A DNA stretch of 64,000 nt from Candidatus Poseidonia sp. (GTDB taxonomy: Archaea > Thermoplasmatota > Poseidoniia > Poseidoniales > Poseidoniaceae), in contig JAKMEE010000005.1 of assembly GCA_022426155.1 (NCBI GenBank), forward strand, positions 62,001 through 126,000, given 5' to 3'. Positions 1 to 8,621 of this stretch are shown here, piece by piece (position 1 is the stretch's first letter; each line of letters begins with the position of its first letter). The notes beneath the pieces were generated by a model. The model saw only the letters and a list, made by a program, of their open reading frames with translations. It did not search any database and had not been told where the DNA came from. The translations under genes were made by a program, and so were the position numbers.

Positions 1-435
1 GGTCTACATCGTACTGATGGGATGGACTGGATTCTCTTCCAGCATCAAGGATTGGAGTTAATGAGGCGAAGAGTTGGTGCAAGCACTGGTGCTGAAGCTG
101 CAAAAAAATTGATTGAACAATACAATTGGAAACATCTCGTAGTGCTATCTGGTGAAGCAGGGGTCACGATTTACTCTTCCGATGAACCTACCGTTCACGC
201 ACCATGCAGCCTAGTGGATTTACGGCAAATGATCGGTCTCATTGATGCGGCTGCCGTGGCCATTGCATTCTCCCTTTCACGCAATCTCGATGTGCGTTCA
301 ACAGCACTGCTTGCAAACGCTGCGTGTGAATGTATTCTAGGGGCCGAGCAGACAGATTCTTTTGTGCTAAGCAGAGAAGATTTGATTCTCCGCATTGGTG
401 AAATGGTCTGGAATCTACAAGTTTCAAAGCGATGA
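1..435 (+). CDS. PfkB-family (ribokinase/RfaE-like) sugar kinase, C-terminal part
   Basis: Only the last 144 codons are in the window; the frame is open to base 1. The order of elements fits the C-terminal half of PfkB kinases: a strand HLVVLSGEAGVTIY, then the region of the catalytic loop, then the helix LLANAACECILGAE with a trailing SREDL, much as in RfaE-type ADP-heptose kinase domains. The usual GAGD anion-hole/catalytic-base motif is degenerate: the aligned stretch reads GLIDAA, keeping the Asp but not the Gly-Ala-Gly. So the protein may be a kinase relic, a binding protein or an altered kinase. Stop TGA lies inside the ribosome binding site of the archease gene, so the two are probably co-transcribed. 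Substrate cannot be told. Confidence 0.6.
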   Translation, partial: GLHRTDGMDWILFQHQGLELMRRRVGASTGAEAAKKLIEQYNWKHLVVLSGEAGVTIYSSDEPTVHAPCSLVDLRQMIGLIDAAAVAIAFSLSRNLDVRSTALLANAACECILGAEQTDSFVLSREDLILRIGEMVWNLQVSKR

Positions 436-444
436 GGTGATCCT

Positions 445-939
445 TTGAGCGCTTGGATTTTTCCGACTACCGCAGATGTCGGTTTGAGAACATTCGGACG
501 TGACCTTTCATCACTCTTCATCGAAGCAGCTCAGGGAATGCAACAATACCTGTCATCTCAAAAGGGCTTTGAAGAAGCTGAACGGAGCGTTCGGCATTAC
601 GGCCAATGGGAAGTGAAGTGGTCTCACCAACCCCTTGATCATAGCATGCTTTTCATCACATGGCTTGAAGAAGTCCTTTACAGATGTGAAGTGCACAATC
701 AATGGTTCATGGAGGGGATGGCCAAGGTTGAGGAGGTAGAAGATGGCCTACGATTCATTGCACAAGTCACATGGTGTGATGCAGATGTGGTTGAACGAGA
801 AGTCGAAATCAAAGCCGTAACAACACATGAATTGCTCGTAAGTTTTGTTCAACCAGGTGATGTGGTTACAAGTCAATGGCCCGATGTACCAGAATTTCAA
901 GGACCTGGCTGGTATGCTGATGTCGTCTTTGACATTTGA
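445..939 (+). CDS. Archease, RtcB-activating protein
   Basis: 164 aa, the usual archease length. The N-terminal TADVGLRTFG matches the conserved (H)TADVG motif with its metal-binding Asp (D11), the middle has LLFITWLEEVLYRCEV, and the C-terminus has IKAVTTHEL and GWYADVVFDI, all family hallmarks. Archease speeds guanylylation and turnover of the RNA ligase RtcB in tRNA splicing and repair; an RtcB gene lies at 44775-46250. Start is a TTG preceded by GAGGTGATCC (434-443), a near-perfect Shine-Dalgarno match that decides the start. One odd point: the His usually before TADVG is Thr here. The gene ends 4 bp from the 3' end of the convergent SRP RNA. Confidence 0.93.
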   Translation: MSAWIFPTTADVGLRTFGRDLSSLFIEAAQGMQQYLSSQKGFEEAERSVRHYGQWEVKWSHQPLDHSMLFITWLEEVLYRCEVHNQWFMEGMAKVEEVEDGLRFIAQVTWCDADVVEREVEIKAVTTHELLVSFVQPGDVVTSQWPDVPEFQGPGWYADVVFDI

Positions 940-942
940 ATG

Positions 943-1240
943 AGGTGGGAATTCCAAGGGTGGACGCTCGTTCACTCAGGCCAAATCCGCTAGCTTCCTC
1001 CATCCCGAGACCCCACAGCACCCATGGCCCCAGGTAGGGCTGCTCCGTTCCCGGCCTGACCTAGTCCCCCGGTTATTCTCTTCCCGTTTCCTTCCGGAGA
1101 CGGGTCATGACACCCGGGTCATGTGGGGGCGAGACATCAATGTCCGCCTGCGGGAACCTGAATGCCGCTCTCGCCGCTCCAAGGCGTTCAGCCCACCATA
1201 ACGACGCTTTGTGGTACAGGGTACGCCGAGCTCCCCACCT
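943..1240 (-). ncRNA. Signal recognition particle RNA (7S RNA)
   Basis: Read on the minus strand this 298-nt segment folds as archaeal SRP RNA. Helix 8 (plus coordinates 1032-1062) carries AGGTCAGGCCGG then GAACGGAGCAGCC, the conserved Ffh/SRP54 site with a GGAA tetraloop closed by CCG/CGG. Helix 6 (1083-1104) is CCCGTCTCC-GGAA-GGAAACGGG, the SRP19-type hairpin. The CCTGTA motif of the Alu domain is at 1215-1220. The 5' end AGGTGGGGA (1232-1240) pairs with the 3' end TTCCCACCT (943-951), forming helix 1, and CATTCAGG pairs with CCTGAGTG in helix 5. Length and ends agree with archaeal SRP RNAs of about 300 nt. Exact ends are inferred from the terminal helix and the TATA box. Confidence 0.93.
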
Positions 1241-1265
1241 ATCCCAACAAACCGTCCGACTCAGG

Positions 1266-1274
1266 CTATATGAA
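1266..1274 (-). promoter_or_regulatory. TATA box of the SRP RNA gene
   Basis: Minus strand TTCATATAG, centred about 30 bp upstream of the predicted SRP RNA 5' end at 1240. This is the archaeal TATA spacing, and it falls in the short gap between the ccmE stop codon and the RNA gene, so the RNA has its own promoter. Confidence 0.7.
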
Positions 1275-1293
1275 CTCAACGCTAAAGCAATCC

Positions 1294-1686
1294 TCAAGCC
1301 TCATCGTTCACTTCTTCGTATTTTGAGGGGCATGAAGTCTTGATAACGTCGGCCTCGAGAAAGTAGGAACCTTCATCGTAACGAAGAATTCCTTCAGCAT
1401 AGACGGTACGATTGTCATCCAATCCATTTGATACGGCTGCATTAGAAAAATGAATAACAAGAGAGGACGTTTCCCCCTCTAAGACAAAAATCATGGATGA
1501 ATTTTCGATCGAACCATCTCGGACTTCACCACGAATTGCGACTTCCTCTCCAACGTAGTGATCCGGACCTACCATCAATTCGTCAACCGTCTGCGTAACT
1601 GGCGGCGATTGAACGAGAACCGTTGCCAACAAACCCAGAGTGATGATACCACCAATCACCAAAACCCGAGTTCGACGTGCCCACAT
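1294..1686 (-). CDS. ccmE: Cytochrome c maturation protein CcmE, CXXXY (cysteine) type
   Basis: 130 aa from ATG at 1686: one N-terminal membrane anchor (RVLVIGGIITLGLLATVLV) followed by an OB-fold with VGEEVAIRGEV, VIHFSNA and TVYAEGILRY, the CcmE pattern of a heme chaperone that hands heme to apocytochrome c outside the membrane. The heme-attachment site, classically His in HxxxY, is here CPSKY (C119-Y123), the CXXXY form known from archaea and some sulfate reducers whose Ccm systems also lack CcmG/CcmH. Start choice: ATG at 1686 lies 8 bp after the pyrD stop and behind GAAGGA; an in-frame ATG at 1731 would overlap pyrD by 38 bp. No other ccm gene is in the window. A quinone-linked enzyme is its operon mate. 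Confidence 0.85.
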   Translation of the reverse strand: MWARRTRVLVIGGIITLGLLATVLVQSPPVTQTVDELMVGPDHYVGEEVAIRGEVRDGSIENSSMIFVLEGETSSLVIHFSNAAVSNGLDDNRTVYAEGILRYDEGSYFLEADVIKTSCPSKYEEVNDEA

Positions 1687-1693
1687 GATTCCA

Positions 1694-2830
1694 CTATCCT
1701 TCGTTGGTCGTATTTTTCGTTGCTGATCCAACGGCTTCTTCCAAATTCTTGAAAGAAGAATCTTTCAAGCGCTGGTCTATACCGCTGACGACGGTTTTCA
1801 CAATGGATGGACCTTCAAAAACAAATGCACTGTAGGCCTGAACCAAACACGCTCCTGCAGTAATTTTTTGCCAAGCGTCATCGGCTGAAAAGACACCACC
1901 TACGCCAATAATCGGCCAATCACCGGATGTCATTTCATGCACGATTCGAATCATTTCCGTCGAACGTGTGAAAAGCGGTTTTCCACTCAACCCGCCTTGT
2001 TGTGCGAAGACAGAGGCTTCCTTTACCCCCGAGGGAGTTGGTCGTTCAAGTGTGGTGTTCGACACTACGATACCAGCGGCATGGTGAGCCCTGGCAGTGA
2101 CAACCATGTGCTTCAATTGCTCGTCTGTCAGATCCGGAGCTACTTTGATCAATACGGGTTTAAGATGCTCTTCATTACCTGCAAGATGCAAATTAGCAGA
2201 ATGACACGCCTCAAGAATCCGAATCAATCCATCATCTTTCTGAAGTTCACGAAGGTTGGGAGTATTAGGTGATGATACATTCACAACAAACACATCAGCG
2301 TAATTCCAAAGTGCTGACAAAGTCGATTGATAATCCAGATGGGCTTGGTCGAGTGGTGTTGTTTTTGACTTACCTATGTTTACCCATAGTGGAATATCAC
2401 TTTTCCCATGACGTTTGTGATGTTTCTCAAGGGTCATCGCAATTTTCTTGGATCCATTGTTATTGAAACCCATTCGATTGACAAGGGCTAGGCTATTGTC
2501 GGCTCGAAACATCCTCGGGCGTTCATTCCCAGATTGTTCTTGTTGTGTCACGCCGCCAATTTCTGTGAATCCAAGACCAATTGCATCCCATCCACGTAAT
2601 GCCATGGCATTTTTGTCCATGCCGGCTGCAAGCCCAAACGGATGGGTATATTCATGACCAAAGACGGTGATAGCGACTCTCTTTTTTGGTGAATAGATCA
2701 TTCGAAGAACCGAGCGAGATATCGGATTACCTGCAAGTAGACGAAGGATTCGCAAACTACGAAGGTGTGCTTTTTCCGAATCTTGGAATTTGAGGAGAGG
2801 TCTGCCAAACCATCGATAGGCACGCCCCAT
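1694..2830 (-). CDS. pyrD: Dihydroorotate dehydrogenase, class 2 (quinone-linked)
   Basis: 378 aa. Oxidises dihydroorotate to orotate in pyrimidine synthesis, passing electrons to membrane quinone. The FMN barrel shows PFGLAAGMDKNA, GLGFTEIGGVT, NRMGFNNNG and the active-site stretch NVSSPNTPNLR with the class 2 catalytic Ser; the C-terminal phosphate loop is PIIGVGGVFSADDA. The roughly 60-residue N-terminal extension before the barrel is the membrane-docking part that class 1 enzymes lack. It is followed 8 bp later by ccmE. Start ATG at 2830 seems right because it keeps the full N-terminal domain (GRAYRWFGRPLL). Confidence 0.95.
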   Translation of the reverse strand: MGRAYRWFGRPLLKFQDSEKAHLRSLRILRLLAGNPISRSVLRMIYSPKKRVAITVFGHEYTHPFGLAAGMDKNAMALRGWDAIGLGFTEIGGVTQQEQSGNERPRMFRADNSLALVNRMGFNNNGSKKIAMTLEKHHKRHGKSDIPLWVNIGKSKTTPLDQAHLDYQSTLSALWNYADVFVVNVSSPNTPNLRELQKDDGLIRILEACHSANLHLAGNEEHLKPVLIKVAPDLTDEQLKHMVVTARAHHAAGIVVSNTTLERPTPSGVKEASVFAQQGGLSGKPLFTRSTEMIRIVHEMTSGDWPIIGVGGVFSADDAWQKITAGACLVQAYSAFVFEGPSIVKTVVSGIDQRLKDSSFKNLEEAVGSATKNTTNEG

Positions 2831-2884
2831 GAACCGGACTCAGCAACACCATCTTTGAAGACTTGCCTCATCTTGGGTTAAATC

Positions 2885-3334
2885 ATGCGAGTCACTCATC
2901 CATTATGGCCTGCGGTGCAAGAGGTTGCGCGAACCTTGCTGCGCGAACCTCAACTCATTGTGAGTGGGCCAGAACACTTGAGTGAATCCATTCAAAAATT
3001 AAATCGAGATATTGGAAACGCCCTGCCATCACGAACAACGTTTCACACGTACACGCCAAAGAATTCGATTAATGTCGAGGTATTCCAAACCAATGATGAC
3101 CTAAATTCACCCATCATCCAGTTGGGTGGTAAGCAACCCAGCGTTACCACTCAATGGATACCTGGAGATGGTGAAGATCAATTGAGTAATGTCCTCGAGG
3201 CAGCGTATGACCTGCTGGATGCAGGGTACCCAGGATGCTTGGGGTGTGGTGGTCCTGGGTCAGAAGTCGCTTGGGATGAACAGGCTCATCGCTTGGCTAT
3301 GAAAGACCATCAATCACCTTACACAGGCGCATGA
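2885..3334 (+). CDS. Conserved-looking protein of unknown function
   Basis: 149 aa, soluble, acidic, no signal peptide or membrane segment. I do not recognise the family. The C-terminal third holds a short Cys-Gly motif (GCLGCGGPGSE), possibly a two-cysteine metal or redox site. The gene is divergent from pyrD (54 bp apart) and runs just ahead of the topoisomerase gene in the same direction, so it may be co-transcribed with it. Confidence 0.6.
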   Translation: MRVTHPLWPAVQEVARTLLREPQLIVSGPEHLSESIQKLNRDIGNALPSRTTFHTYTPKNSINVEVFQTNDDLNSPIIQLGGKQPSVTTQWIPGDGEDQLSNVLEAAYDLLDAGYPGCLGCGGPGSEVAWDEQAHRLAMKDHQSPYTGA

Positions 3335-3416
3335 AATGATTCATTTCATGGAAACGAAACTCTCAACGAAGAGATTGAGGAGGGTTCAAGTATGGTCGGC
3401 TGCGGCCCTAGTTCAC

Positions 3417-6161
3417 ATGTCAATCGTCATCATCGCCGAGAAACCAAGCGTTGCTGAAGACTTGGCTAAGGTGCTTGGAGTATCCAAAAAAGCAGCGACA
3501 CACTGGGAAAGTGAGGACATTATCATCACGTGGGCAATCGGCCATTTGTTGCAACTAAAATACATGGATGATTACGATGTGGAGTTCAAAAATTGGAGAA
3601 AATCCATCGAGCGGCTCCCCTATGTCCCAGATACATTCCAATACAAACCAATTGGTGGACGAAGTAAGACCCAACTCCAAGCAATCTTGAAACTCATCAA
3701 AGATAAAAACGTTACAGAAATTGTCAATGCTTGTGATGCTGCACGCGAGGGTGAACTGATCTTCAGAACGATTGTTCAACATTCCAAAGTCAAAACTACA
3801 ACGAGTCGAATGTGGATGCAATCCATGACGTATGATGCAATGCTAGATGCTTTTGAGACCCGTAAACAGGGTGAAGAATACCAAAACTTGAGTGATGCGG
3901 CCTATGCACGGAGTTATGCTGATTGGATTATTGGTATGAACGGTTCAAGGGTTGCTAACACCTTCCTTCCAAGAAAGAAAAATGAAAAATCTCCCAACTC
4001 ATTGGGCCGTGTTCAAACAGCAACGCTGGCATTGGTGGTTGAGCATGAATTAACCGTGCTCAGTCATGTACCGGTTCCATTCTGGCAATTGAACGCTGAA
4101 TTTACTGCTGGCGATGCTACTTGGACTGGGCGCTGGGAACGTGAAAACCATCGCGATGATAAAAACCGACCAGAATGGAAAGCCCATAGGATCATTGAGG
4201 CATCTGAAAAAGAAGCCATTGAGGCAACGTTGAAAACCGAAACAAAGGCAACCGCTTCTGAAACCTCAAGAACCAAGAAAGAACAACCTCCTCTCAATTT
4301 CGATTTGACCAACCTCCAGAAGCGCGCAAACGGTATGTTTTCATGGTCAGCGAAGAGAACTCTGAGCGTTGCACAAGATTTGTATGACAAGTTCAAATTG
4401 ACCACATATCCTCGAACTGATTCACGATATCTTCCAGAAGATATGCATGAAACCGTGGCCAAAACCTTGGACCAATTGGGACAACAATCTGATTACAAGG
4501 TTCATACAGACCGCCTCAAGAAAGACGGTTTGCAGAATGCGTCTCGGAATTTCAACAACTCAAAGGTGAGCGACCACTATGCCATTGTCCCCACAGGTCA
4601 GTCCCCACCAACAAATCTAGGTGCCGACCATCAAAAATTGTATGACCTCATCGTTCGAAATTTCTTGGCATCTTGGCATCCGAATTCAGAATGGAATGTG
4701 GTCAAGCGTAGGGCACAAATTGGTGAATATTCATTTTACAAAGAAGTCGAGACATTACAAATTGCTGGATGGCGTGCGGTCATGTCGAAAAAGGACAAAA
4801 TTCCAAATGGTTGGGGAGCACTTCCATCAAATCCATGTGCGGCAATGCTCAATGGTTTCGAATTCGAGGAAGAGAAATCAAAGCCTAAAAACCGACTTAA
4901 AGAAGCGAGTTTACTTCAATTGATGGAATCAGCTGGAAAGCATATTGATGATGAAGAAATGGCAGATGCAATGAGAGAGAAAGGTTTGGGAACCCCCGCA
5001 ACTCGAGCGGATACGATTGAAAAATTGATTGATAGAAACTACATTCGTCGTTCAAGAAATGGTACAATTAGTGCAACATCGCACGGTATTCGAATGATCG
5101 ATGTTCTACGTCGTATTCCTGTGGAATGGATTACATCACCGGAACTCACTGGTGAGATGGAAGCATCCTTGCTTGCTGTGCAGCGTGGAGATGAGCCTCA
5201 GCAGGATTACATGAACAAAATCATTGACCGTACCACTGAAATGGTTGTCAAAATACGAGACCATGACCGCTCAGTGTTGTATGAAGGTGAACCATCTCTA
5301 GGAGATTGCCCTGCTTGTAGCGCAGAGGTACTTGAAACCACATTTTCTTATCAGTGTGTCAAGAATGAAGGGAGAGACAAAGGATGTAAATTCGTCTTCT
5401 GGAAGGACACATCAGGTCGATGGTTTGACCGAATGACTGCAGGTCGTTTGATTGAAACCAAAAAGTTGGATGAGTTACACGGTTTTTTCAGTCAAAGTGG
5501 AGAGGGATATGAAACAAGCGTCGAATTACTGAATGATGGAAAAGTGAAATCAAAGGGGAGCGGTGAATCTACGTCCGATGCGAGCAATGAATCCCTTTGC
5601 CCATGTCCTGTTTGTGATCACGGCACCATTCGCATAACAGAAATCAATTACAGTTGCGATCATGAAGAATGCAGTTTCAGAGGTTTGTCAAAGGAAATGT
5701 GCAAACGGCCAATTTCAGTTGAGGAAGCCAAGGAAATATTCACCAATGGTCGATCTTCCCTCTTGGAAGATTTCACTTCCAAACGTAACAGGCCGTTCAA
5801 TGCTTTCCTGGTATTAGAGAAGAACCGAATTAGTTTTGATTTCCCCCCAAGGGAAGCAAAAAACGCAAAGAAATTCCCAGTTGAGGAAGGCGTAGTCGGT
5901 ATCTGCCCAACACACAAGACCAACATCATTGAAACTGAAACTCACTATACGGCGGAAACAAGAGACACTGGATGTAAAATTCATGTGGAACGTTGTATGT
6001 CAAAACGGGATATATCTCGGGCTGAAGCCAAAACATTGGTTGAGAGTCGTGAATTAGGACCTTTCGATGATTTCGTGTCAAAGAAGACAGGTAATCCATT
6101 TGCTTCGGTGTTGTATTTCAGGAAAAATGAAAGCGTTGCCTACAAGTTCGCCAAGAAGTGA
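3417..6161 (+). CDS. Type IA DNA topoisomerase (topoisomerase III/TopA-like)
   Basis: 914 aa from the ATG at 3417 that opens MSIVIIAEKPSVAEDL, the Toprim strand; an in-frame ATG at 3336 adds 27 residues with no family match. The Toprim domain also has ACDAAREGELI. The active-site Tyr is Y331 in TTYPRTDSRYL, and KGLGTPATRADTIEKL follows, as in topoisomerase III-type enzymes. It cuts and rejoins single strands to relax negative supercoils or unlink recombination intermediates. After residue ~620 come three Toprim-associated C-terminal repeats: the first two with four-Cys zinc motifs (CPAC... and CPVC...), the third beginning CPTH and lacking a full zinc site. The YxxPF(N/A) tail signature recurs as RPFNAF and NPFASV. 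Confidence 0.93.
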   Translation: MSIVIIAEKPSVAEDLAKVLGVSKKAATHWESEDIIITWAIGHLLQLKYMDDYDVEFKNWRKSIERLPYVPDTFQYKPIGGRSKTQLQAILKLIKDKNVTEIVNACDAAREGELIFRTIVQHSKVKTTTSRMWMQSMTYDAMLDAFETRKQGEEYQNLSDAAYARSYADWIIGMNGSRVANTFLPRKKNEKSPNSLGRVQTATLALVVEHELTVLSHVPVPFWQLNAEFTAGDATWTGRWERENHRDDKNRPEWKAHRIIEASEKEAIEATLKTETKATASETSRTKKEQPPLNFDLTNLQKRANGMFSWSAKRTLSVAQDLYDKFKLTTYPRTDSRYLPEDMHETVAKTLDQLGQQSDYKVHTDRLKKDGLQNASRNFNNSKVSDHYAIVPTGQSPPTNLGADHQKLYDLIVRNFLASWHPNSEWNVVKRRAQIGEYSFYKEVETLQIAGWRAVMSKKDKIPNGWGALPSNPCAAMLNGFEFEEEKSKPKNRLKEASLLQLMESAGKHIDDEEMADAMREKGLGTPATRADTIEKLIDRNYIRRSRNGTISATSHGIRMIDVLRRIPVEWITSPELTGEMEASLLAVQRGDEPQQDYMNKIIDRTTEMVVKIRDHDRSVLYEGEPSLGDCPACSAEVLETTFSYQCVKNEGRDKGCKFVFWKDTSGRWFDRMTAGRLIETKKLDELHGFFSQSGEGYETSVELLNDGKVKSKGSGESTSDASNESLCPCPVCDHGTIRITEINYSCDHEECSFRGLSKEMCKRPISVEEAKEIFTNGRSSLLEDFTSKRNRPFNAFLVLEKNRISFDFPPREAKNAKKFPVEEGVVGICPTHKTNIIETETHYTAETRDTGCKIHVERCMSKRDISRAEAKTLVESRELGPFDDFVSKKTGNPFASVLYFRKNESVAYKFAKK

Positions 6162-6217
6162 TTCTGCCTGCTGGTATCACAACAAGGTTGATGCGACCCA
6201 CGCGATGCCCAAGAGTC

Positions 6218-7432
6218 ATGGAGCGCATCCACTACGATGTAGTCATCGTCGGCGCAGGACCGATCGGTGGAAGAGCGGGAACGCTGTTAGCACTCGAAGG
6301 CCTCAAGGTGCTCATGCTTGAAGAGCACAATGAAATTGGCCGACCGTTTCAATGCGCAGGATTGGTCACACCCTCTGCAATGAATGTCGTAAAAGCTTAC
6401 GAAACCGTCCTTGAAGAGGTGGACGGGGCTTTGATTCATGGCCCGAGTGGAACTCTTGTCCCAGTGGGAACTGATGGAACACTTCGAACGTATGTAGTAT
6501 GTCGAAAGCGTTTCGATCAAGCAGTCGTCCAACAAGCAATGGAGGCTGGGGCTCACCTTTGGGTGAACAGCACACCCAGTGATGCAAACGCGAACGAAGA
6601 CGGTGTCGATGTCACAGTTCAACGAAACGGTGAACAACACTTGGTCACATGTAAATTATTGATTGGAGCAGACGGAGCCCATAGTTGGACCCGACGTCAT
6701 TTCAAAATGGGTCGACCGAAAGAATTGATGATTGGATTTCAAACAGAAGTTGTTGGTTATGAGGGGCGATCACGATGGCTTGAGATGTACAGTGGGAGCG
6801 ACATTGCCCCGGGGTTCTTCGCTTGGGTCATTCCATCTGGATTTGATACACATCGAATTGGGGTATGGTCAACCGCAGAACATCTTAACGGACGTAGCAT
6901 TGAATCATGCTACAATGATTTGTTGAATCATCCATTATGGCAAGATCGATTTACCAACATCAATGAGGTAGCGCGATATGTAGGCCCAGTCCCTTCAGGG
7001 ATGGTTCGTCGAACCATTGGCAATCGTGTGATGTTGCTTGGCGATGCAGCTGGCATGGCTAAACCAACCACAGGAGGGGGGATCGGGCCAGGATTCCACC
7101 AAATTCAATCCATCCTGAAACCTTTGGTGAATGCCATTCGAGAGGATACGCTCACGCAACCAACCTTGAAAAAAATCACAAAGAAACCTTGGGATGCCAT
7201 GAAGAAAGAACAGGATCGTGCAAGAGCACTAAGGAATCTTTTGGTGAGTGAATGTTCAGATGAGCAACTCGATACACACTTCCTCAACTTTTCACACCCC
7301 TCAACTTTAGAATTGATCAATGAGATTGGTGACATCGAAAAACCAGTTCCATTGGGCATGGCATTGCTAAAAAATGTTCCAGCCTTCCGAAAATTAGCCT
7401 TGAAGGCAAGCGTTCGTTTGTTGCTCTCATGA
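6218..7432 (+). CDS. Geranylgeranyl reductase family FAD-dependent oxidoreductase
   Basis: 404 aa from the ATG at 6218 (MERIHYDVVIVGAGPIGG); earlier in-frame ATGs at 6158 and 6191 add residues without family match. The N-terminal Rossmann GAGPIGG binds FAD, followed by the family motif FQCAGLVTP, a mid-protein IGADGAHS and the second FAD contact LLGDAAGMAKPTTGGGIGPG. These are hallmarks of the digeranylgeranylglycerophospholipid reductases that saturate archaeal lipid isoprenoid chains, which is the likely role; related enzymes act on chlorophyll or quinone side chains. It is followed 9 bp later by a membrane protein gene. Confidence 0.88.
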   Translation: MERIHYDVVIVGAGPIGGRAGTLLALEGLKVLMLEEHNEIGRPFQCAGLVTPSAMNVVKAYETVLEEVDGALIHGPSGTLVPVGTDGTLRTYVVCRKRFDQAVVQQAMEAGAHLWVNSTPSDANANEDGVDVTVQRNGEQHLVTCKLLIGADGAHSWTRRHFKMGRPKELMIGFQTEVVGYEGRSRWLEMYSGSDIAPGFFAWVIPSGFDTHRIGVWSTAEHLNGRSIESCYNDLLNHPLWQDRFTNINEVARYVGPVPSGMVRRTIGNRVMLLGDAAGMAKPTTGGGIGPGFHQIQSILKPLVNAIREDTLTQPTLKKITKKPWDAMKKEQDRARALRNLLVSECSDEQLDTHFLNFSHPSTLELINEIGDIEKPVPLGMALLKNVPAFRKLALKASVRLLLS

Positions 7433-7441
7433 GGTGAACCT

Positions 7442-8584
7442 ATGGTCGATTTGGTTGTAGAAGAGCGGGTTAAATACCCACCGTTTGAGCCCAATCGATG
7501 GGAACCTCAAGCCCTTCCACTTGCTGTACAACGAAGTGTGATTGGCACCTATGAGTCGAAAGATGAAGCTATGAATGAACTCAAACAGAGGGCTCCAATG
7601 TTTACTTTGGGTGGAGAAGATACCTGGATGGTGGAACACCGTTATTTCATTGGCGATGAATTGGTTGAATCCATCTCAGAATCATCTTGGGTGGACCAAC
7701 GACCCTATCCGAACGTTGTCAAACGTCAACGAAGAGGATGGTACCTCCTCCCAAATCCATTCCACAATATCGTTCGTAAATTTATCAACAGTGTTGTTAT
7801 TTTGTTGCTCATTGCACTTGCTTATCTCGCAATTTCACCGATTTTGATCATGTTCAATATCCCGGTATATGGAATCAGAACTGTACGGTTGGGCCTTCTT
7901 GATTATCCAGTACTAGCAACCTTTGTTGTTCCATTGATATTCCTACCATTGATGATCCGAGTTTTCGCAAATTTGATCGAACTCAAGCGTCAAAATACAT
8001 TTTTACAAAGGAATCTCAAGGATCCTATCATCACCTTTCAACAAACCTCCGTTACAGATCAACCGCTTGCAATCGAGATAGAATTTCCAGAATGGGACGA
8101 TGAATGGAACCATGTTGATGTGTTTTGGAGAGTAGGAGTTCTCCCGCCAAGTCGTGAGGCTTTGCTGAAAACCCTCAACAGGAAAGCCAACGCACAACCT
8201 CCACCTGGCCTATCAACAGAATTGCCTCATCATTGGGAGGAGGGACTTGATGATGGAACGGCTGGAGGAGAAGATGCTCCGATGGAAATCCAAGAAGTCA
8301 AGGGTGGGTTGTATCTCCGCCCAATGCGAATCATGGCAAGCGGGGGTACGCAACGTTGGAAGAAGGGTGAAACTGTTTCCCTTGACCCACCAAATCCCAT
8401 TTGGCCTGGAACATTCAAGAGTGAATTAATTCGGGTTCATTGGGAATGCATTCTGCGAATCGATCGACAACGGGGTGGAGCGCTTTTCTGGGTTCAGCCT
8501 CTCAATGTCGCTCATCATTCACATCAAACGTCTCTAGAACATCTCCCATTGTACGACGGACGAAGTGAATCTGATTTACGTTAA
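7442..8584 (+). CDS. Two-pass membrane protein, unknown function
   Basis: 380 aa. Start ATG is preceded by GAGGTGAACCT. Residues ~1-110 are soluble, with two adjoining membrane helices at about 116-140 (INSVVILLLIALAYLAISPI) and 155-177, then a ~200-residue soluble C-terminal region with a Pro/Gly-rich, acidic linker and a beta-rich end. No family recognised. It sits between the lipid-modifying reductase and the PNGase F-like lipoprotein, all in one direction. Confidence 0.75.
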   Translation: MVDLVVEERVKYPPFEPNRWEPQALPLAVQRSVIGTYESKDEAMNELKQRAPMFTLGGEDTWMVEHRYFIGDELVESISESSWVDQRPYPNVVKRQRRGWYLLPNPFHNIVRKFINSVVILLLIALAYLAISPILIMFNIPVYGIRTVRLGLLDYPVLATFVVPLIFLPLMIRVFANLIELKRQNTFLQRNLKDPIITFQQTSVTDQPLAIEIEFPEWDDEWNHVDVFWRVGVLPPSREALLKTLNRKANAQPPPGLSTELPHHWEEGLDDGTAGGEDAPMEIQEVKGGLYLRPMRIMASGGTQRWKKGETVSLDPPNPIWPGTFKSELIRVHWECILRIDRQRGGALFWVQPLNVAHHSHQTSLEHLPLYDGRSESDLR

Positions 8585-8621
8585 GCAACACATTGATGTC
8601 CTGCCCCGTCATGCAAACAAC

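Noticed and set aside
195-521. Minus-strand frame opposite the PfkB-like and archease genes
   Set aside because: It is antisense to two genes with family matches and has no match itself.
1073-1343. Two opposed small frames in the gap after archease
   Set aside because: They lie across or beside the SRP RNA, are strongly GC-rich and Arg-rich, and have no family match; the RNA explains the region.
3336-3416. 27-residue N-terminal extension of the topoisomerase
   Set aside because: No family match, and the conserved Toprim strand begins right after the ATG at 3417.
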